Positions 43,101 to 56,070 are shown, counted from the stretch's first letter. The stretch is DNA of 64,000 bases from Macrolepiota albuminosa (GCA_027475525.1 JAMWFC010000058.1:1-64000), one strand, 5' to 3'. Translations and numbers: made by a program. The notes: generated from the letters alone by a model not told the origin.

Positions 43101-46100
43101 TTAAACAGTTTCTCCAGTAAAACCATGCCTTCCCTTCCTCACAGATGGCTGCCTCGTCAACGGCGTGACATGGGTATCAATTCTTGAGATCAAGTCTTCG
43201 TCAGAACGAGTGTCATTAGAGCTATAGGCAGGAAGCTGTCCGCTTTCCTCGCCGTCGTCCAAGGTGAGCCTGACCCAACGGGCTGCCGACCTAACTCCAT
43301 CTATCCATTGTAAAGCTCCCACACTGACCTCCCTCAACTTTTTGTTGCGAAACCTCCATGTCACTGTGTGACTCGCATCTCGCATCTCTCGTTTTTCTGC
43401 ATCAGAAAATGATGGTTTTTGGGGGAGAGCAGCAAGCATCCGAGGGTCCGAGGGAAAGAGAAGTGGGAGCATGAATCTTGAGTCCAACAATTCACCTAAT
43501 ATTGGAGGCGGTTTGGATGGCTTCCAAGATTGGACTTCCTCAAATGTTCCGAACAGGATGTCAATGTTATGAGGACTTGAAGTGTCCGATGAGCTTGTAC
43601 GGACGGACGGCGTTTGTGCAGTTGGCCAACCAGATGACTCAGCAACATATGACGAGACGCTTCCATCGCGTTCCTTCTCAGTTATCTGCAGCACGAAGTC
43701 AGCAGGTAACTGGTAGTGAACGGAAGCGATTCAACCTCTTTACGAAGGGCTTCGACCCCAAGCTTCACCCGGTGTCGTTCCCAGTCTTTTTGGAGCTGGG
43801 TAAGATATTGAACACATTCTTCCGTCATTTTCCCCTCATTGACCTCGTACTTGTAGTCACGGACAGCACGTCGCATCTAAGTAGGTTATGACATTTTGAA
43901 CATTGCGAAATGCATCGGAAACCTACTTGAAGAGGATTAATGTGTCTCAAAGCCTGAATTGTGGCTACTAGGTCCGGGAACTCACTTATGGAAGAAAGAC
44001 TCTGATGGATAACGCTGGTCAGCATCGACTCTTCACACAGGAACAATAGTAATACTTGTAACCAGTGCAGGAGGTCTCTCACTGGACGAAAGTGCATTCT
44101 AACTCCCGGAGGGAGTCCCGTTTGCTCTATCCACTCCTCGAGCACTGCCAAGTTCATGCCAATCTGTATTGACCGTGACCTGATGACAAAGTACAATGAA
44201 TGGAGATTCCACAAAGAACACATGAGATACATGCCGGCAGAGGTATTTCTTGCGAGTAATCATGCGATTGAAAAGTTCACCTAATCAAGCGCTGTCAACA
44301 AGGCCGCAACTCTGAATTGATTTCGTACATGAAGTCCAATACATCACTTGAGACCAAAGCTGGGTCGAAATAGCAGGATTTATGTCGGAAAGGTCAAGCA
44401 ACGTGTGCAGGGCCGTCAAGAAAGACGTCAGATCTGTCGGTGATGGTGGCGGGGATGGATCAGGAAATAGAGATGAAAGAGGAGTTGAAGGGCGATTGAA
44501 TGTTTGTCGAATCGAGGAAAACTTCTTCGAAGAGGATGGAGTGATTGACGCTTGACTTGGAGACGGTGAGAAGGGCTGTGCTGGACTTTGAGGCGAGGAC
44601 GGAGCCCGAGCATGTGACAGTGTCTTTGCAGGAGCAGAGCTGGCTGTAACCTTCTTCTTACCCGAGAACGGGCGGAAGAACGACCAATCAGATTCAAATT
44701 GAATGGCTCCGAAGTCGCTTCCTCGGGGAGAAAAGTCGAGGAAGGCGGCATCGAAGAGCTGGTCAATGTGACGCTCTGCAAATCGGATGATGAAAACTGA
44801 AAGAAGTGGAGTATTAATGAATACTCAAGTTGAAAATGATTGTTGGTTTCACCGAAGACGGAATTTATGACTTCCTCAATGAGATCAAAGGATCCTAGCA
44901 TTTCACATGCCTCGTTGATTGACGTATCACACTGCAAAAGGTGAAGCCAAACAGTGGTGTTATATAGCCAAAAGATCAAGCAAGTCAGGTCTTCTGAGCG
45001 ATTCTGTTGGAGAAATGTTAATGCAACTCTCGACGGCGAACACTAGGATTGAAAATTCATACAAAAAATGTCTCTTCAATCGTGTCGGTGGCACCGACGA
45101 TCAAATCTTCAAGCCAGGTATGATCACATATCAGACATGCGAACCTTGCAAGCAAGTAAAGAGTCTTTGCCGGAGTCGCATCTCGCAAAGAAGGTTTGAA
45201 GTTGATTATTAACGAGTCGAAGATATGTGGTAGAGCGGGCGGGGAAAAAACCAGCATAGAACAATAATCTGGAACTGGCGTCTGTTTCGTGGATCAGCGG
45301 TTGCCATTGATAGAACAAAAGCACAAACATAGATATGCTCGTCCTCATCCTCGGCTTCATCCTCGGACTCAGAATCAGAGTCCACCTCGCCCCACCATGA
45401 TGGATGAACAGAGAGGATACGGCTGATTTCTTTCCGAATGCCTTCCTTCCGTGTTTTCCGTTTCTCTCGTTTCTCGACAATTCGCCTCTTTTCCTCCATC
45501 CTCCCTCCAGTCCAGCCTTCACTCCTCATGGATTCTTCTAGTAGTAACGCAACGTCGTCTCGACCAGGTAATATGGAGTGAGCTGTCACGACGTCAAGGG
45601 CAGTTAAGCCTCGACGCGTCACCGCTAAGGGAGAACATCCGTGTGTCATCAGATGGGACACTAGAGTTGGCGGTGAAAGCAATGCAGCATGATGCAACGG
45701 TGTCCAACCATCTACCAGACATGTGTGTGTTAGTATTAGAGATGTGGCCAAGAGTCGATGACGACCGACCCTTGTCAGCTCCGAGGTCAGCTCCTTGCGC
45801 AATCAATAACCGAACGCATTCTTCTCTTTCCACATCGCGGTCGGAATCTGCACCGAAGCCATGAATCGCCAGGCTGACAAGACCAAGACCGTCCTCGTCG
45901 CGCATTCCCAAGTCGACGTGCGGTTGGGCATGTGGATCAGAGAGAAGATACTGAAGGATAATGAGCTCTCCAAATGAGCATGCGCGTGTCAAGCAGTGTG
46001 CGACCAGTTCAGCTTTCTGGTTCGGGACGAGGCCTGAGTTTGATGATAAAAGAGAGGTGACATGCGTTAAAGAAGGGTACAATGGATGAAGATCTGGTTC

Positions 46101-46142
46101 AGGAGAGAGATCCCATTGTGAAGTCGAAGTCGACACGACCAT
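43101..46142 (-). CDS. Ankyrin repeat and DIL (dilute) domain protein
   Basis: Start MVVSTSTSQWDLSPEPDL at 46142. The N-terminal third has ankyrin-type helices (GELIILQYLLSD; DGWTPLHHAALLSPPTLVSH; GLTALDVVTAHS), then a strongly charged helix (EEKRRIVEKREKRKTRKEG) and an acidic run near 45360. Later exons carry a DIL domain, as in the cargo-binding tail of class V myosins: LFNRMITRKKYLC near 44260, NLAVLEEWIEQTGLPPGVR near 44140, and RHINPLQ-MRRAVRDYKYEV near 43900. A Ser/Pro-rich tail ends at 43101. No motor domain is present. Fungal ankyrin-DIL proteins exist; a role in vesicle or organelle tethering is inferred. Confidence 0.75.
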
Positions 46143-46379
46143 GCTTAGCTCAAGTCGACAAACGACTGGACGGCCGTTTGTTCAATAGTTTAGAAGTCAG
46201 CCAAGGGAAGTGTGTAGAAGTATGGAGACACCATGTAACAGTGGATGCCCGTTAAACCAGTCGCAGAAATGATGAGATTGGATTGATTTATGAACTCGAT
46301 CGCGACGCCGCGGCAAGGTAGCGCCCGATACATAAGTACATACAAATTCTGCCTTTGTTATTGCCACAACGTATCCACC
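46143..46379. promoter_or_regulatory. Divergent promoter region, ankyrin-DIL and RRP15
   Basis: 237 bp separate two divergent start codons (46142 minus, 46380 plus), so both promoters lie here. No specific motif is assigned. Confidence 0.5.
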
Positions 46380-47168
46380 ATGAATCCCCACAAAAGACAA
46401 CGACTTTCCGACGACGTTGATGATGACGAGTTAGTTGGTTCTCAGAGCGATGCCTCGCAAGAAGAATTAGGCGCCGACACCATTTCCGAGGCAGAAAGCC
46501 AGTCAACCTCCGATGAGGTTCTTCCGAAGAAACAAAAATCTAGGCAGACATCGAAGCGCAAAATCCGAGCGACTCATGCCTCAAATTTTGGTGCTACCTT
46601 GCAATCATTGTTGGAAACTGATGCACCTTCAGCACTACCTTTGTCCCTCAAACCGTCGATCGCCAGAAGAAAGAATGACGAAAAGCTAGAAAGCAAAGCG
46701 AAAAAAATCCTCCAGATTGAAAAGAAAGAAAAAGAGGATAAAGGCCGAATATCGGATGTCATTGGAGGTTGGGGTGGGGAGAGTGAGCGGGCATTACGGA
46801 AAGTTGCCCAGCGTGGAGGTCTGGATTCTGCTATACTTTTCATAAGGCAACGTTGACGCCAGCTTCAATAGTCGTAAAGTTATTCAATGCAATTCAGCAA
46901 TCTCAAGCAGCCGCTACGGCAGCTACAGAGGAATCAAAAGCTACGAGGGGAACAGGAAAACCAACGCTACCTGCACCTGTCATTAAGGACAAAGCGCAGA
47001 GTAAGAAAACTAAGAACAAGGATAACATCATTGGACGAGGTAAAGAGAGTACGTCGTTCTCTCGCTTTGTATGATGATTGTCCTCATCTACGTGATTTCT
47101 TAGGTGCCGTTGAGAAAGAAGATTTTTTCGACATGATTCGTTCCGGTGGAATTGTCTCCAAAGTCTGA
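46380..47168 (+). CDS. RRP15: RRP15, ribosomal RNA processing protein
   Basis: Rrp15 is a nucleolar factor needed for the large-subunit (60S) precursor rRNAs. Start MNPHKRQRLSDDVDDDE at 46380; an acidic Ser-rich N-terminus, a basic KKQKSRQTSKRKIR stretch, then the family core FGATLQSLLETDAPSALPLS, RRKNDEKLESKAKK and GGWGGESERALRKVAQRG. An intron (about 46824-46869) leads to VVKLFNAIQQSQ, a second (about 47043-47103) to the closing EKEDFFDMIRSGGIVSKV at 47168. The signature end is intact and the length is normal for fungi. Confidence 0.9.
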
Positions 47169-48126
47169 GGGTGTACATGATATTCATGAATAAAACTTCG
47201 TTTCCTAAACTACCCACCAGACACAAAATAATTCAACAGAACAGTAGTCCAGCAGGAAAAGACCAATCTCTGGGATACTCTACGAAACCTGCACTCTCCA
47301 GGTAGATAACGACAATGTTGCTCTTAAAGTGATCTGGTTCCGAAAGACATATCCCCAGAACCGTCTCAAGGACAAAATTTATAGCCGGTTACAAGATGCT
47401 GTACATGTGCTCAGTTTCCGTAATCTAGGGCGATACCAACTCTCCGAAAACGAAACCGGTCACTGTGGACTATGCATTCTTCCAAGTGAAAATTCGTCTT
47501 TCCAAGACGCTAATGAATACAAGGTAGAGTACCTGATTCTCGTAGGAACTAGCCGAACTTCCAGGCTACATCACTCTGCAATAGCTCTCGTCTGTCGAGC
47601 GCTTTCGCAGTTGAGAAAGCCAAATGGGTCACTTTCCTCGCAGGGCCTCCAATATACTGGGCTAAAGCGATGAGCAACAGCATAATTTACGACTAGTCGT
47701 GGTAAACCTGATGATGAGAATAAAGCTGTGTTCCTTGGTGTTCAAAAGGTGTGAAGAAGTCTTGTGCTGTGGCGGGCAGGCGGGCGTTCCCGTCGCCCAA
47801 CGGGTCGAGAAAAAATGGCTGGATCTCATAAAATGTGTTCAATTAACGAGAGTTCGAGTTCAAAGTCACGGTTGGACAATAATCTAGACGTCCAAAAGTA
47901 TTCTACCGATTTCTAATGCACAAAGCTCATTCTGGGGAAAGGTTGCGCAAAAATCGGTCGAGTGCACGTGATCTTCAGAAGCCTGCCCTAAACCCAAGGT
48001 GCCGAAGCACATAAATTCCGAGCTTTTCTTTGCAACACACCTATGGTCAGTTGCCATAAGCCTTCCCCCACACAGTCACCTAATGCTTCTCCATTAGCCC
48101 TCGAAGCCTGTTATTAAGCAGGGCGA
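47169..48126. other. Intergenic; one unassigned frame
   Basis: A plus-strand frame at 47329-47673 (115 codons, motifs FRKTYPQNRLKDKIY, HCGLCILPSEN) has no matching upstream exon or recognised family. It may be a relic. The rest holds nothing I can support. Confidence 0.35.
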
Positions 48127-49095
48127 ATGGGATCGTCAACTTCACGAAGTTCAGGTCCAGAAAAGGTGTGTGTCGTTTTTTTTTTCATTTTTTTTTTCAA
48201 GATGAACAACTATTGGGAATCTCTCTGAATTACCAATGAAGAGTGAAACTAATTGCATGTATTATCTGACATTCCTTCCATCTCCCTTTTGTCACTAGTG
48301 CGAGTGCTGACTTGTCGATACTACTCAGTGACCTGAATCGACTTATCATGGATTACCTCGTAATTGAAGGCTATAAAGGGGCGGCGGAGGAATTTAGCCA
48401 GGAGGCCGGCATTGCACCGCCAGTCGATTTTGAGAGCATCGAGAGCCGGATGAACATTCGCGAAGCCTTGCAACGAGGCGACATTGATGACGCTATTACG
48501 AGAGTCAACGACCTGAATCCCGAGGTGAGCGTGCGATAACTTTGCATGTGGTCAGGCGGCCAGAGTCAAGGGATTAAAACATTTCATGCACCACTCTCAG
48601 ACCCTGATGGGTCGGTGATGAGACTCAACCAAAACTTCAGTCTTCAATATGATATTGACTCTGGGGTCGGCCACTGCTGTATGTCGATAGAGAGGCTGAC
48701 TAGACGTGTTATAGATATTAGATACCAATCCAGCACTTTATTTCCATTTACAACAGCAGAAATTGATTGAATACATACGACAAGGACGGATAACAGATGC
48801 ACTGGAGTTTGCGCAGTCGGAGCTAGCACCACGGGGAGAAGAGAGCCCTGAGTTTCTGAGTGAACTGGAACGAACAATGGCATTGCTTGCGTTTGAGGGA
48901 TCTGAGAGTGCGCCAGGGTCGATACTGGAGCTGATGTCGCCGGGGCAGCGGATGAAGACAGCGGGGGAGGTGAATGGGGCGATACTGGAGAGCCTGAGCC
49001 AGGGCCGGGAGGTGAAGCTGGTTGGACTGCTGAAGCTGCTGGGCTGGGGAGAGGAGCTGCTTGTGGAGAAGACGGAGTTTCCGAAGATGGCATAG
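48127..49095 (+). CDS. GID8: GID8/TWA1-type subunit of the GID/CTLH ubiquitin ligase
   Basis: A scaffold subunit of the GID/CTLH E3 complex that targets gluconeogenic enzymes in yeast. Start [13 protein letters not shown] at 48127; donor GTGTGT after AAGGT joins to [13 protein letters not shown]. The LisH motif reads [20 protein letters not shown], then the CTLH domain ([20 protein letters not shown]), an intron region up to about 48755 with additional short exon(s), then [19 protein letters not shown] and a CRA-type helical end with [15 protein letters not shown] to 49095. The first intron contains a T-run at 48177-48200. The exon between 48540 and 48757 (ALYFHLQQQ) is short and approximate. 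Confidence 0.85.
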
Positions 49096-49216
49096 TATGT
49101 AGAATTGATGAAATACAAGTTGCGTCTGTTTGTCAGCGAGCCTCAACGTTGCGGCGCTCATTCTCGTCCGTCGTCGTGTCCAGCGTCGTCCACGCTTGTC
49201 TTTGTCCTCTGCTGCC

Positions 49217-52200
49217 ATGTCTGACGAGGCCAGGGCCGCCCGCAGACGCATCCTCATCGTCGCCAACCCCAGTCCTGAGAACGACGACAGCGACGACGAC
49301 AGGCCCGCCGACAACTACTTCATTCGCGCCCTGACCCGTCTGCCGCCGCCGCCAGCAGTCCCCACCAGACGTCAACATACCACTCCCCCAACGACCTCGC
49401 CCTCTGAGTCCACCAGCTCTCCAGCAGCAGACGACTCAACCCCGCCCACCTCCGTCCTCGCTCCCCTCCTTGATCATCTCCACGATGGCCCTGACACTCC
49501 CGCGCCGCCCAGGAGCTCTCCTACTGGCCCAATTCCTCGCTGCGTCAGGACCATCAAGCCTCCTTCTCGCAACCCTCCCAGGCGCATACCAACGGTACAT
49601 TCCACCTTTTCATCCACCCCATTTAACTCATTTTCCACAACAGCCCCCCACTATAGATTCCCACACCATCGTCAAGACCCTTATCGTAGTCACCGCAGAC
49701 TCTGATTGGTATGTTGCAGTTGATATCAGTGGAGCTACCAATGCTACCGTTATTCGCGAGCGCATTCTCAACAAGGTCCGTTCTTTCCATCCTTCTATTT
49801 ATCTCTTTAATCCCACTCTCCCCAGCTCAACATTCGCGAAGACGAAAAATCCCGCTTCGCCGTCTACCAGACTGAAATGGGTGCCTTTGCCCTGGGTGAG
49901 CCTCTGACTGACGAAAAACTCTTTGCCTGCTGCCGTGACAAGGGCGACTCCAAGGGGTCCCTCAAGTTCTTTGTTACCGACACCTTGGCTAACGTCCATG
50001 ATCAACCCCGACAACCTCAGCCCTTGCCGGTAATCCCATCATTCAACTCTAGTCCTGGCCCTTTGCGACCGAAACGTCGCTCACGACAAGAAAGCGTTTC
50101 CTCTGCAAACGAGCAGCATATACTTGAAAGTTCAGGCGGATATGAAGCCGATCTCGACAATCCTGTTCGTGACCGCGATAACAATAAACCAGCTCCACCA
50201 ACACCACCCCATCCTCTCCCATCTCCTCCTCAACACCACCCATCCAGTAATCCTCCTCCCTCCCCTCGCCATGCTCGTCGACACAATGGACTACTTGCTC
50301 GGCCCATCTCGCCGCACCTCCAGCCTCCGAGGCTTGCTCCGTTACCTGCAACAGAGACATCTCGTCCCGAACTTGGGCATGCTGATTTCAGACAACTTAT
50401 GCCTCCGCTTTCGCCTCATCGGCCCTCTTATGCGAACGACGAGAATCTTATTCCAAATCCAGTCCATCGATATCATGGTCGTACAGGTTCAGATGAACAT
50501 GATCAAGCTTTGCGGGCCGCAGAACATTACGGCGACGTTAGGCAGCTGAGGACTCGACATGCTTTCGGAGCTAGGCTCCGGCCACAACCTTCAAAGCAGA
50601 ACATTACGGCGACGTTAGGCAGCTGAGGACTCGACATGCTTTCGGAGCTAGGCTCCGGCCACAACCTTCAAAGAGAACCTTTCTCCTTCACAAGATAGAC
50701 GGAACCGAATTCCATTTGAAGAAGACCTTGCTCGCTCCGATCCGTGGGTAGTTGTACAACCTCCTGTGAGTCGCTCCGACGATCAGGACCCAACGCTTTT
50801 TATGTCAGAGACCACTGCCACTGTTTCGTCATCTCAATCCGCTGCCCGACAGCCTTCACGTCCCAGTGTGACATCTCCGTTCAGTGGCCGCTCCCTTGCC
50901 CTTCCCGTTCCTCCTCGACATCCACCTCCAGTTCCTTCACCCGCGCGTGAGGTACGTGAGACACGTCCACCTCCCACACGCCCTTCTGCAGGTGTTCCTC
51001 TACCACCTAAACTTTTCGCCTGGAGGGGGGAGCCAAGATCAAATCCTTCCAAGACTAACCCATGGAACCGCTTGGCTAAAGGCAGTAAAAGCGTAGACAA
51101 CCTGGGGAGCCAAGATCAAATCCTTCCAAGACTAACCCATGGAACCGCTTGGCTAAAGGCAGTAAAAGCGTAGACAACCTCGTGCCTTCAACCATCCGAC
51201 CACATCACAACCGAGTCCGATGCGGCGTCATCCACCTATTGTGGGCCGTCCTACGCCGCTTCACGCGCCCCCCATTCCCCCATATCCTTCTCATATCCTG
51301 GGGGTACCTAGATCGTACGACTCTCGACGACCTTTACCTATGCATGGATCTTCACATGGCAGTACTGGCGACTTGGGACGAGACGGCTTCAATCCTCGCA
51401 GCACATCCTACAATATAGTGCCACCTAATCAAGATCCATATACGCGCCCCCAATCTGCATTGGGAGAGTCGACGTCCACTTTACGGAGAAATCGTGTTCA
51501 TTCGCCCACGTGTAATGGAGCAGATCCAGAAGACAATGTTCAGTCCCCACGAGCTATCTCTCCTGGTCGTCACCCATACTCTGCTCACCGACTGGAAAAT
51601 AGCCAATCAAGTCGCTCTGATAGGTCTTTAGATATGCAAAGCGGAGCTGAGACTTCCTACTCAACACCACCGCATACTCCAATTAGTCCAAGAAGTCCGC
51701 TAAATCCAAACCGGGATCAGATCGGTTCTTCGCGACCGTCGACGTCGGACAGCAAAATTAATGCCTTACACGAATTGTATCGAGGTTCAGAGGCAACTTT
51801 GCGGCCAGAAGATCGACAGTTGTTCACAGAGACTCTAAATGCTTCCTCTGAAGGAACCCTCATTGCGTCACGCACACAGGTGAAAGGGATGACTCCGAAG
51901 CTGGATGCGCCACTACCTCCAGCCACGCCTGACATATATGAGACGACGTTCAACTCAGAATCAGGTTCAGACGTCGAATTCGATGAGTATGGGACGTCCA
52001 TCTGGAAGAAACGTCCGACAGCTGAAACAGACGAAACCCTGCCCATCTTGCGCCTGCCTCTGAAAGTACAGACTAAGATGGCTAGCCCGTCGTCTTCTAA
52101 CTTGAATTTGCAAAACTTGCAACCACGATCCTTTGCAACTCCCCCGCTTTCACAAGTTCGTCGGCCGTCCACTCCATTAAAACCTGATCCTCATCTAGCT

Positions 52201-53840
52201 CAGCCACAGCAGTCAAGAGGCCCAAGAGGCAGTACCTTTGCTGATCGACAGAGCTCAACGTGGGCTCCGCGTCCTCCTCCCGAAGACGTGTATGAGCGAC
52301 TTGAAGAGTTCTTCCCCGAACATGATCTTGATAAACCGGTCATTGAAGCCAGCTCTGGTGGAACCTCTCCTACAACGGTGGAGCCAGTAATACCTGCCCC
52401 TCCTACTCCTGCACCTTCAGAGAGGGAGAAAATACGTACGCGTAATAAAAAGTCGATCCGCATTGTCGCCGAGGAGCACAAGAGATTGATCGATCGGTCT
52501 TCGCGCGGCGACGCTGCTTCCTACTCTAATGTTTTCAGGAAACGCAGCACCAAATTGTGGGGAAGCAAATTGGAAGAGGTCACCCCTGCGCAGGGAAAAT
52601 TGGTGTCAGTGCGTCATACAGCACCGGACTCTCCTACAAATGGTAGTAAGTGGCATTCGTTCAAACTAACTGGGTGTTCTTCACTGAGGTTTAGATACAG
52701 CTACGTTTAAATGGGTTAGAGGAGAATTGATTGGTAGAGGAACTTACGGACGGGTCTATCTGGCGCTCAATGCAACGACTGGAGAAATGATTGCTGTCAA
52801 GCAAGTTGAAATACCTCGAACTGCCAGTGACAAAAGCGATTCGCGTCAAATCAGTGTCGTACAAGCCCTTAAAATGGAAAGTGAGACGTTAAAAGACCTT
52901 GATCACCCCAACATTGTGCAATATCTGGGTTTTGAGGAAACGCCAGAAAACTTGAGCATGTGAGTCATTTGCTTGTCATCTCAATGAGTCACTTATTTAT
53001 GCTCTGGCTGTTAGCTTCCTTGAATACGTTCCTGGCGGGTCTATTGGAAGCTGCCTTTTAAAGCATGGCAAGTTTTCAGAAGAGGTTACAAAGTCCTTCA
53101 CGGGGCAAATTCTAGATGGTTTGGCGTATCTCCATTCCAAAGGCATTCTCCATCGGGTATGGACATATAGTCCTTCACGGGGCAAATTCTAGATGGTTTG
53201 GCGTATCTCCATTCCAAAGGCATTCTCCATCGGGTATGGACATATCTTTTGGTTCTAATATGCTCAATTTACGATTTGGTCATTTGCAGGATTTAAAGGC
53301 TGATAATATTCTTGTCGAAATGAGCGGGGTGTGTAAGATTTCAGATTTCGGTATATCCAAAAGAACAGACGACGCCAGTGGAGGGGCCTTTACGGCTATG
53401 AAGGGAACCGTTTTTTGGATGGCTCCAGAGGTTATCAATACACAGAAAAAAGGCTATAATTTCAAGGCCGACATATGGAGTGTAGGCTGTGTCGTACTTG
53501 AAATGTGGGCAGGCTCGCGTCCTTGGATGGGTGATGAGGTAGTTGCTGTGATGTTCAAGGCATGCTTTCTGGCTTGAAATATTCTTTTCAATCATGCTGA
53601 TATCCAATCCAGTTATATCAGTCGAAACAGCCTCCTCCTGTTCCCCCTGAAGTTCACTTGTCAGAGCTGGCTGATGATTTCCGACGGAGATGTTTTGCAA
53701 TGTGAGTATACAGTCTTCCAACTACTGGATCCTGTCTGAATGATGCGAATAGTGATCCCGACAAGCGGCCTTCTGCGACAGAATTACGGAGGCATCCATA
53801 TCTCATTCTCCCACCGGGATGGATTTTCACGGACTTTTAA
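49217..53840 (+). CDS. BCK1: BCK1-like MAP kinase kinase kinase (cell-wall integrity)
   Basis: Start MSDEARAARRRILIVANPSP at 49217. A long Pro/Ser/Arg-rich regulatory region includes a Ras-association-like segment (IVVTADSDWYVAVDISGATN, 49690) and runs to about 52690. The C-terminal kinase domain has the glycine loop GRGTYGRVYL (52733), AVKQVE lysine, catalytic HRDLKADN spliced across an intron near 53160-53289, SDFGISK, MAPEV, and WSVGCVVLEMW, ending WIFTDF at 53840. Tandem 77-bp copies at 50519-50672, 51027-51180 and 53092-53245 break the frame or lengthen an intron; each is undone by removing a copy and adding one base. Family role: MAPKKK above the cell-wall integrity MAPK. Confidence 0.85.
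50519..50672. repeat. 77-bp perfect tandem duplication F
   Basis: Copies 50519-50595 and 50596-50672, in the BCK1-like gene. One copy plus one base restores the frame. Confidence 0.97.
51027..51180. repeat. 77-bp perfect tandem duplication G
   Basis: Copies 51027-51103 and 51104-51180, in the BCK1-like gene. One copy plus one base restores the frame. Confidence 0.97.
53092..53245. repeat. 77-bp perfect tandem duplication H
   Basis: Copies 53092-53168 and 53169-53245, across an exon-intron border of the BCK1-like kinase domain. The right-hand edge lies in the intron, so no frame test is possible. Confidence 0.97.
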
Positions 53841-54332
53841 ATTGGATTGAATCCACTACTATCATCTATCACATGTACTCATCTTCCCATCTCGCATTCA
53901 TCGTTCACTTGTTTAGGTTTACAATTCATATCACTTTGGCTTATACCATTCACCCAACATAGCCTCCACGCTATCCTCACATCATCTGTAGCAATCTAAT
54001 GTCCTAATACCCGTGACCCTCATTGTTACAGGATTCCGGTCAAGTCCTTGTGTAATCTACTCCTTTTTTCATGTTCTCTGCTAGTGCGAGGTCTGCAAGG
54101 TAAGAGATAAAGACTTCACTGGGCTTGCTCAGTCCCGTGTAAGGGGGGTACGGGGTTCTGACGGTCCAGCCAAAAATCGATATGGGTGCTGGGCTGTTGG
54201 GGATATAACAGAGTTCCGTCCAGACGCAAGCTGTAGAGTGCAATCCATATACATTCTGATAATTGAATCTACTTGGGTTCATGCTCTACTCCATTCACTC
54301 TTGAATTCCGTAATACTAACGGGAAGCGCGGC
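53841..54332. other. Intergenic, convergent 3' ends
   Basis: The BCK1-like gene ends at 53840 on the plus strand and the CZIB gene at 54333 on the minus strand. A minus-strand frame (54040-54282) shows no family feature. Nothing else seen. Confidence 0.5.
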
Positions 54333-55088
54333 CTATGCGAGAGTAAACTCATGTTCAGTGGATGGAGTGAGATGTGAATAGTGTGGCAGAACCTTCTCAT
54401 CGTAGTCATTCCAGTCACCCTCGCCGAGATCAATATCGCTAAAAACTGTGCCATTTGTTCCTTTACATTCCCATATACCCTGAAATTGGTTAAGAACGTC
54501 GACTGAACTTTGCGCAAAGACCTACCCTTGGATCGAATCCAATGAATTCGAGGCCTCGACATTCAATGACAAGTAGTGGCGCTAGCTGGCCGTTTTCGGA
54601 GCTGTAAGAGTGGACGGGTGTGGAATCAAATTTGGCGGAGCTTTCGCGCTTGCCTGAGGGCGGCAGATAGGCACCGATGGAGGAAGGGAGAATTCAATTG
54701 TAGACGTACACATCCCACAGCGCCACACGAAGTTTGCTTTGCTGCCTTTCCCACCTGTGACCTCACGTTCTTCCTTTGAAGAATTGGTTACGACCCATGG
54801 CCATTACGTAAAGTAACAGGAAAGTAGGATTCATACTCTGCGATTCATAGAAACAAGCTTGGGGTGGACTTCGTGACAGCTATTACACTTCACCTATTGA
54901 AGAGAACATGAGGTCGAGATGTCGATGATGGTAAGTAACGGAACTTGGAAGAAATATTCAAAGTCTTGGGAAGCAGGCTTGAGTTCAGAAACATTCTCGA
55001 GTTCAGCCTGTATTGATAGCTTGAGAAACTAACAAAACGCAGCTAAGTACGTTTATACACAGGCGTTGCGGGTGCGACTTACAACCAT
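54333..55088 (-). CDS. CZIB/DUF866 (UPF0587) zinc-binding protein
   Basis: Spliced exons give MVFLKLSIQAELENVSELKP (first exon only six coding bases, 55083-55088), DFEYFFQ, CNSCHEVHPKLVSMNR, VTGGKGSKANFVWRCGMC, then FDSTPVHSYSSENGQLAPLL, VIECRGLEFIGFDPR, GVWECKGTNGTVFSDIDL and GEGDWNDYDEKV, ending at 54333. Two CxxC pairs (CNSC, RCGMC) form the conserved zinc site of the family (human CZIB, C1orf123). The molecular role is poorly known. Good match over the whole length of about 160 residues. Confidence 0.85.
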
Positions 55089-55188
55089 AGTTAGATGCTG
55101 GATCTTATCAGGATTCGGGTATTATTGTTGGTTGTTTGACCTTCGGCATTTGTCACGGATTTTGCGGTCCTCGACGGTTTAGACAAAA

Positions 55189-56070
55189 ATGGCGTCGCGT
55201 CTGGCCCGCCTCGCACGTACTCGCGTCCTCTCTCATAAACCAATTCCCTCTACATCATCACATCGTCTTTTCTCTGCCTCGTCGGCCGCCCTCGCACGAC
55301 GTGCAAAGCCGGAGGAGAAACTCACTGCAGACCAAGCCTTTGACTTGCTTGACGATGACTTTGACGATGACGATACGTCCTCAGCAGGCCATCTCATGCT
55401 GCGGGAACAGCGCCGGGTTCTATATTACTTGAGGCTGATAGAACATGAAATGCCTAAGCTCGTTGGTGAATATCCCACAATTTGTGTTCCTTCAGACGAA
55501 ATTTGACATTTTGTACAGCATACCGCAAACCGTTCATTCCACCAACCCCAGAGACACCTTTAGTTGTACGTTCTATTGACTATGGGGGAGAAGAGCATCC
55601 AGCGACTGCCAAGCGTGTCGTGGTGGTAGCTGTTGACGAACTTCCCTTGCGGGACGCATCTGCCATCCATAAGTTGAAACTTCTGGCCGGTCCTAGATGG
55701 ACACCCAATCCTCCTACCGATGCGGGTGTCCAGAAGAATGCGGCATGGGGAAATGGATATGTCAAAATATCTTGCGAGGACTTTCCGACGCCTGCTATGA
55801 ATCTTAAATGGGCTAGCGATGCTTTAGACCGACTGATCATCGAATCAAATGTTGGTCAATGTTTCTACCGTTTTTGGTCTTGTTTTCTCATGACATTACT
55901 CGCAGAGGAAACCTGGGGTTTTTAAGGATGTGCCACTAGATTTGCGTCATGTGCGCTCAAAGGCAGAAAAGGCCAAGCGAGGGGATCATCTCCGTGGTCG
56001 TCTCCTGAATCGGCCAACGATAGCTGACTTCCCAAAGGAATGGTTGCCGACGAAGACTAGCCCTTACTAA
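55189..56070 (+). CDS. RSM24: Mitochondrial small-subunit ribosomal protein mS35 (RSM24)
   Basis: Start MASRLARLARTRVLSHKP is a basic mitochondrial presequence. Spliced exons give AFDLLDDDFDDDDTSSAG, LREQRRVLYYLRLIEHEMPK, then YRKPFIPPTPETPLVVRSID, KRVVVVAVDELPL, ISCEDFPTPAMNLKWASDAL and the C-terminus LNRPTIADFPKEWLP ending 56070. The FPTPAMNLKWASDAL block is the hallmark of the MRP-S28/mS35 family. Divergent from the CZIB gene, with 100 bp between start codons. The stop lies inside the first copy of a 77-bp duplication. Confidence 0.85.

Noticed and set aside
47790..47880. tRNA-like elements (CTCATAA loop and GAGTTCGAGTTC)
   Set aside because: The stretch has a CAT-containing loop and a B-box-like sequence, but the would-be anticodon stem arms do not pair and no acceptor stem is found.
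54040..54282. 80-codon minus-strand frame beyond the CZIB gene
   Set aside because: The CZIB protein ends naturally at 54333, and this frame shows no family feature or splice link.
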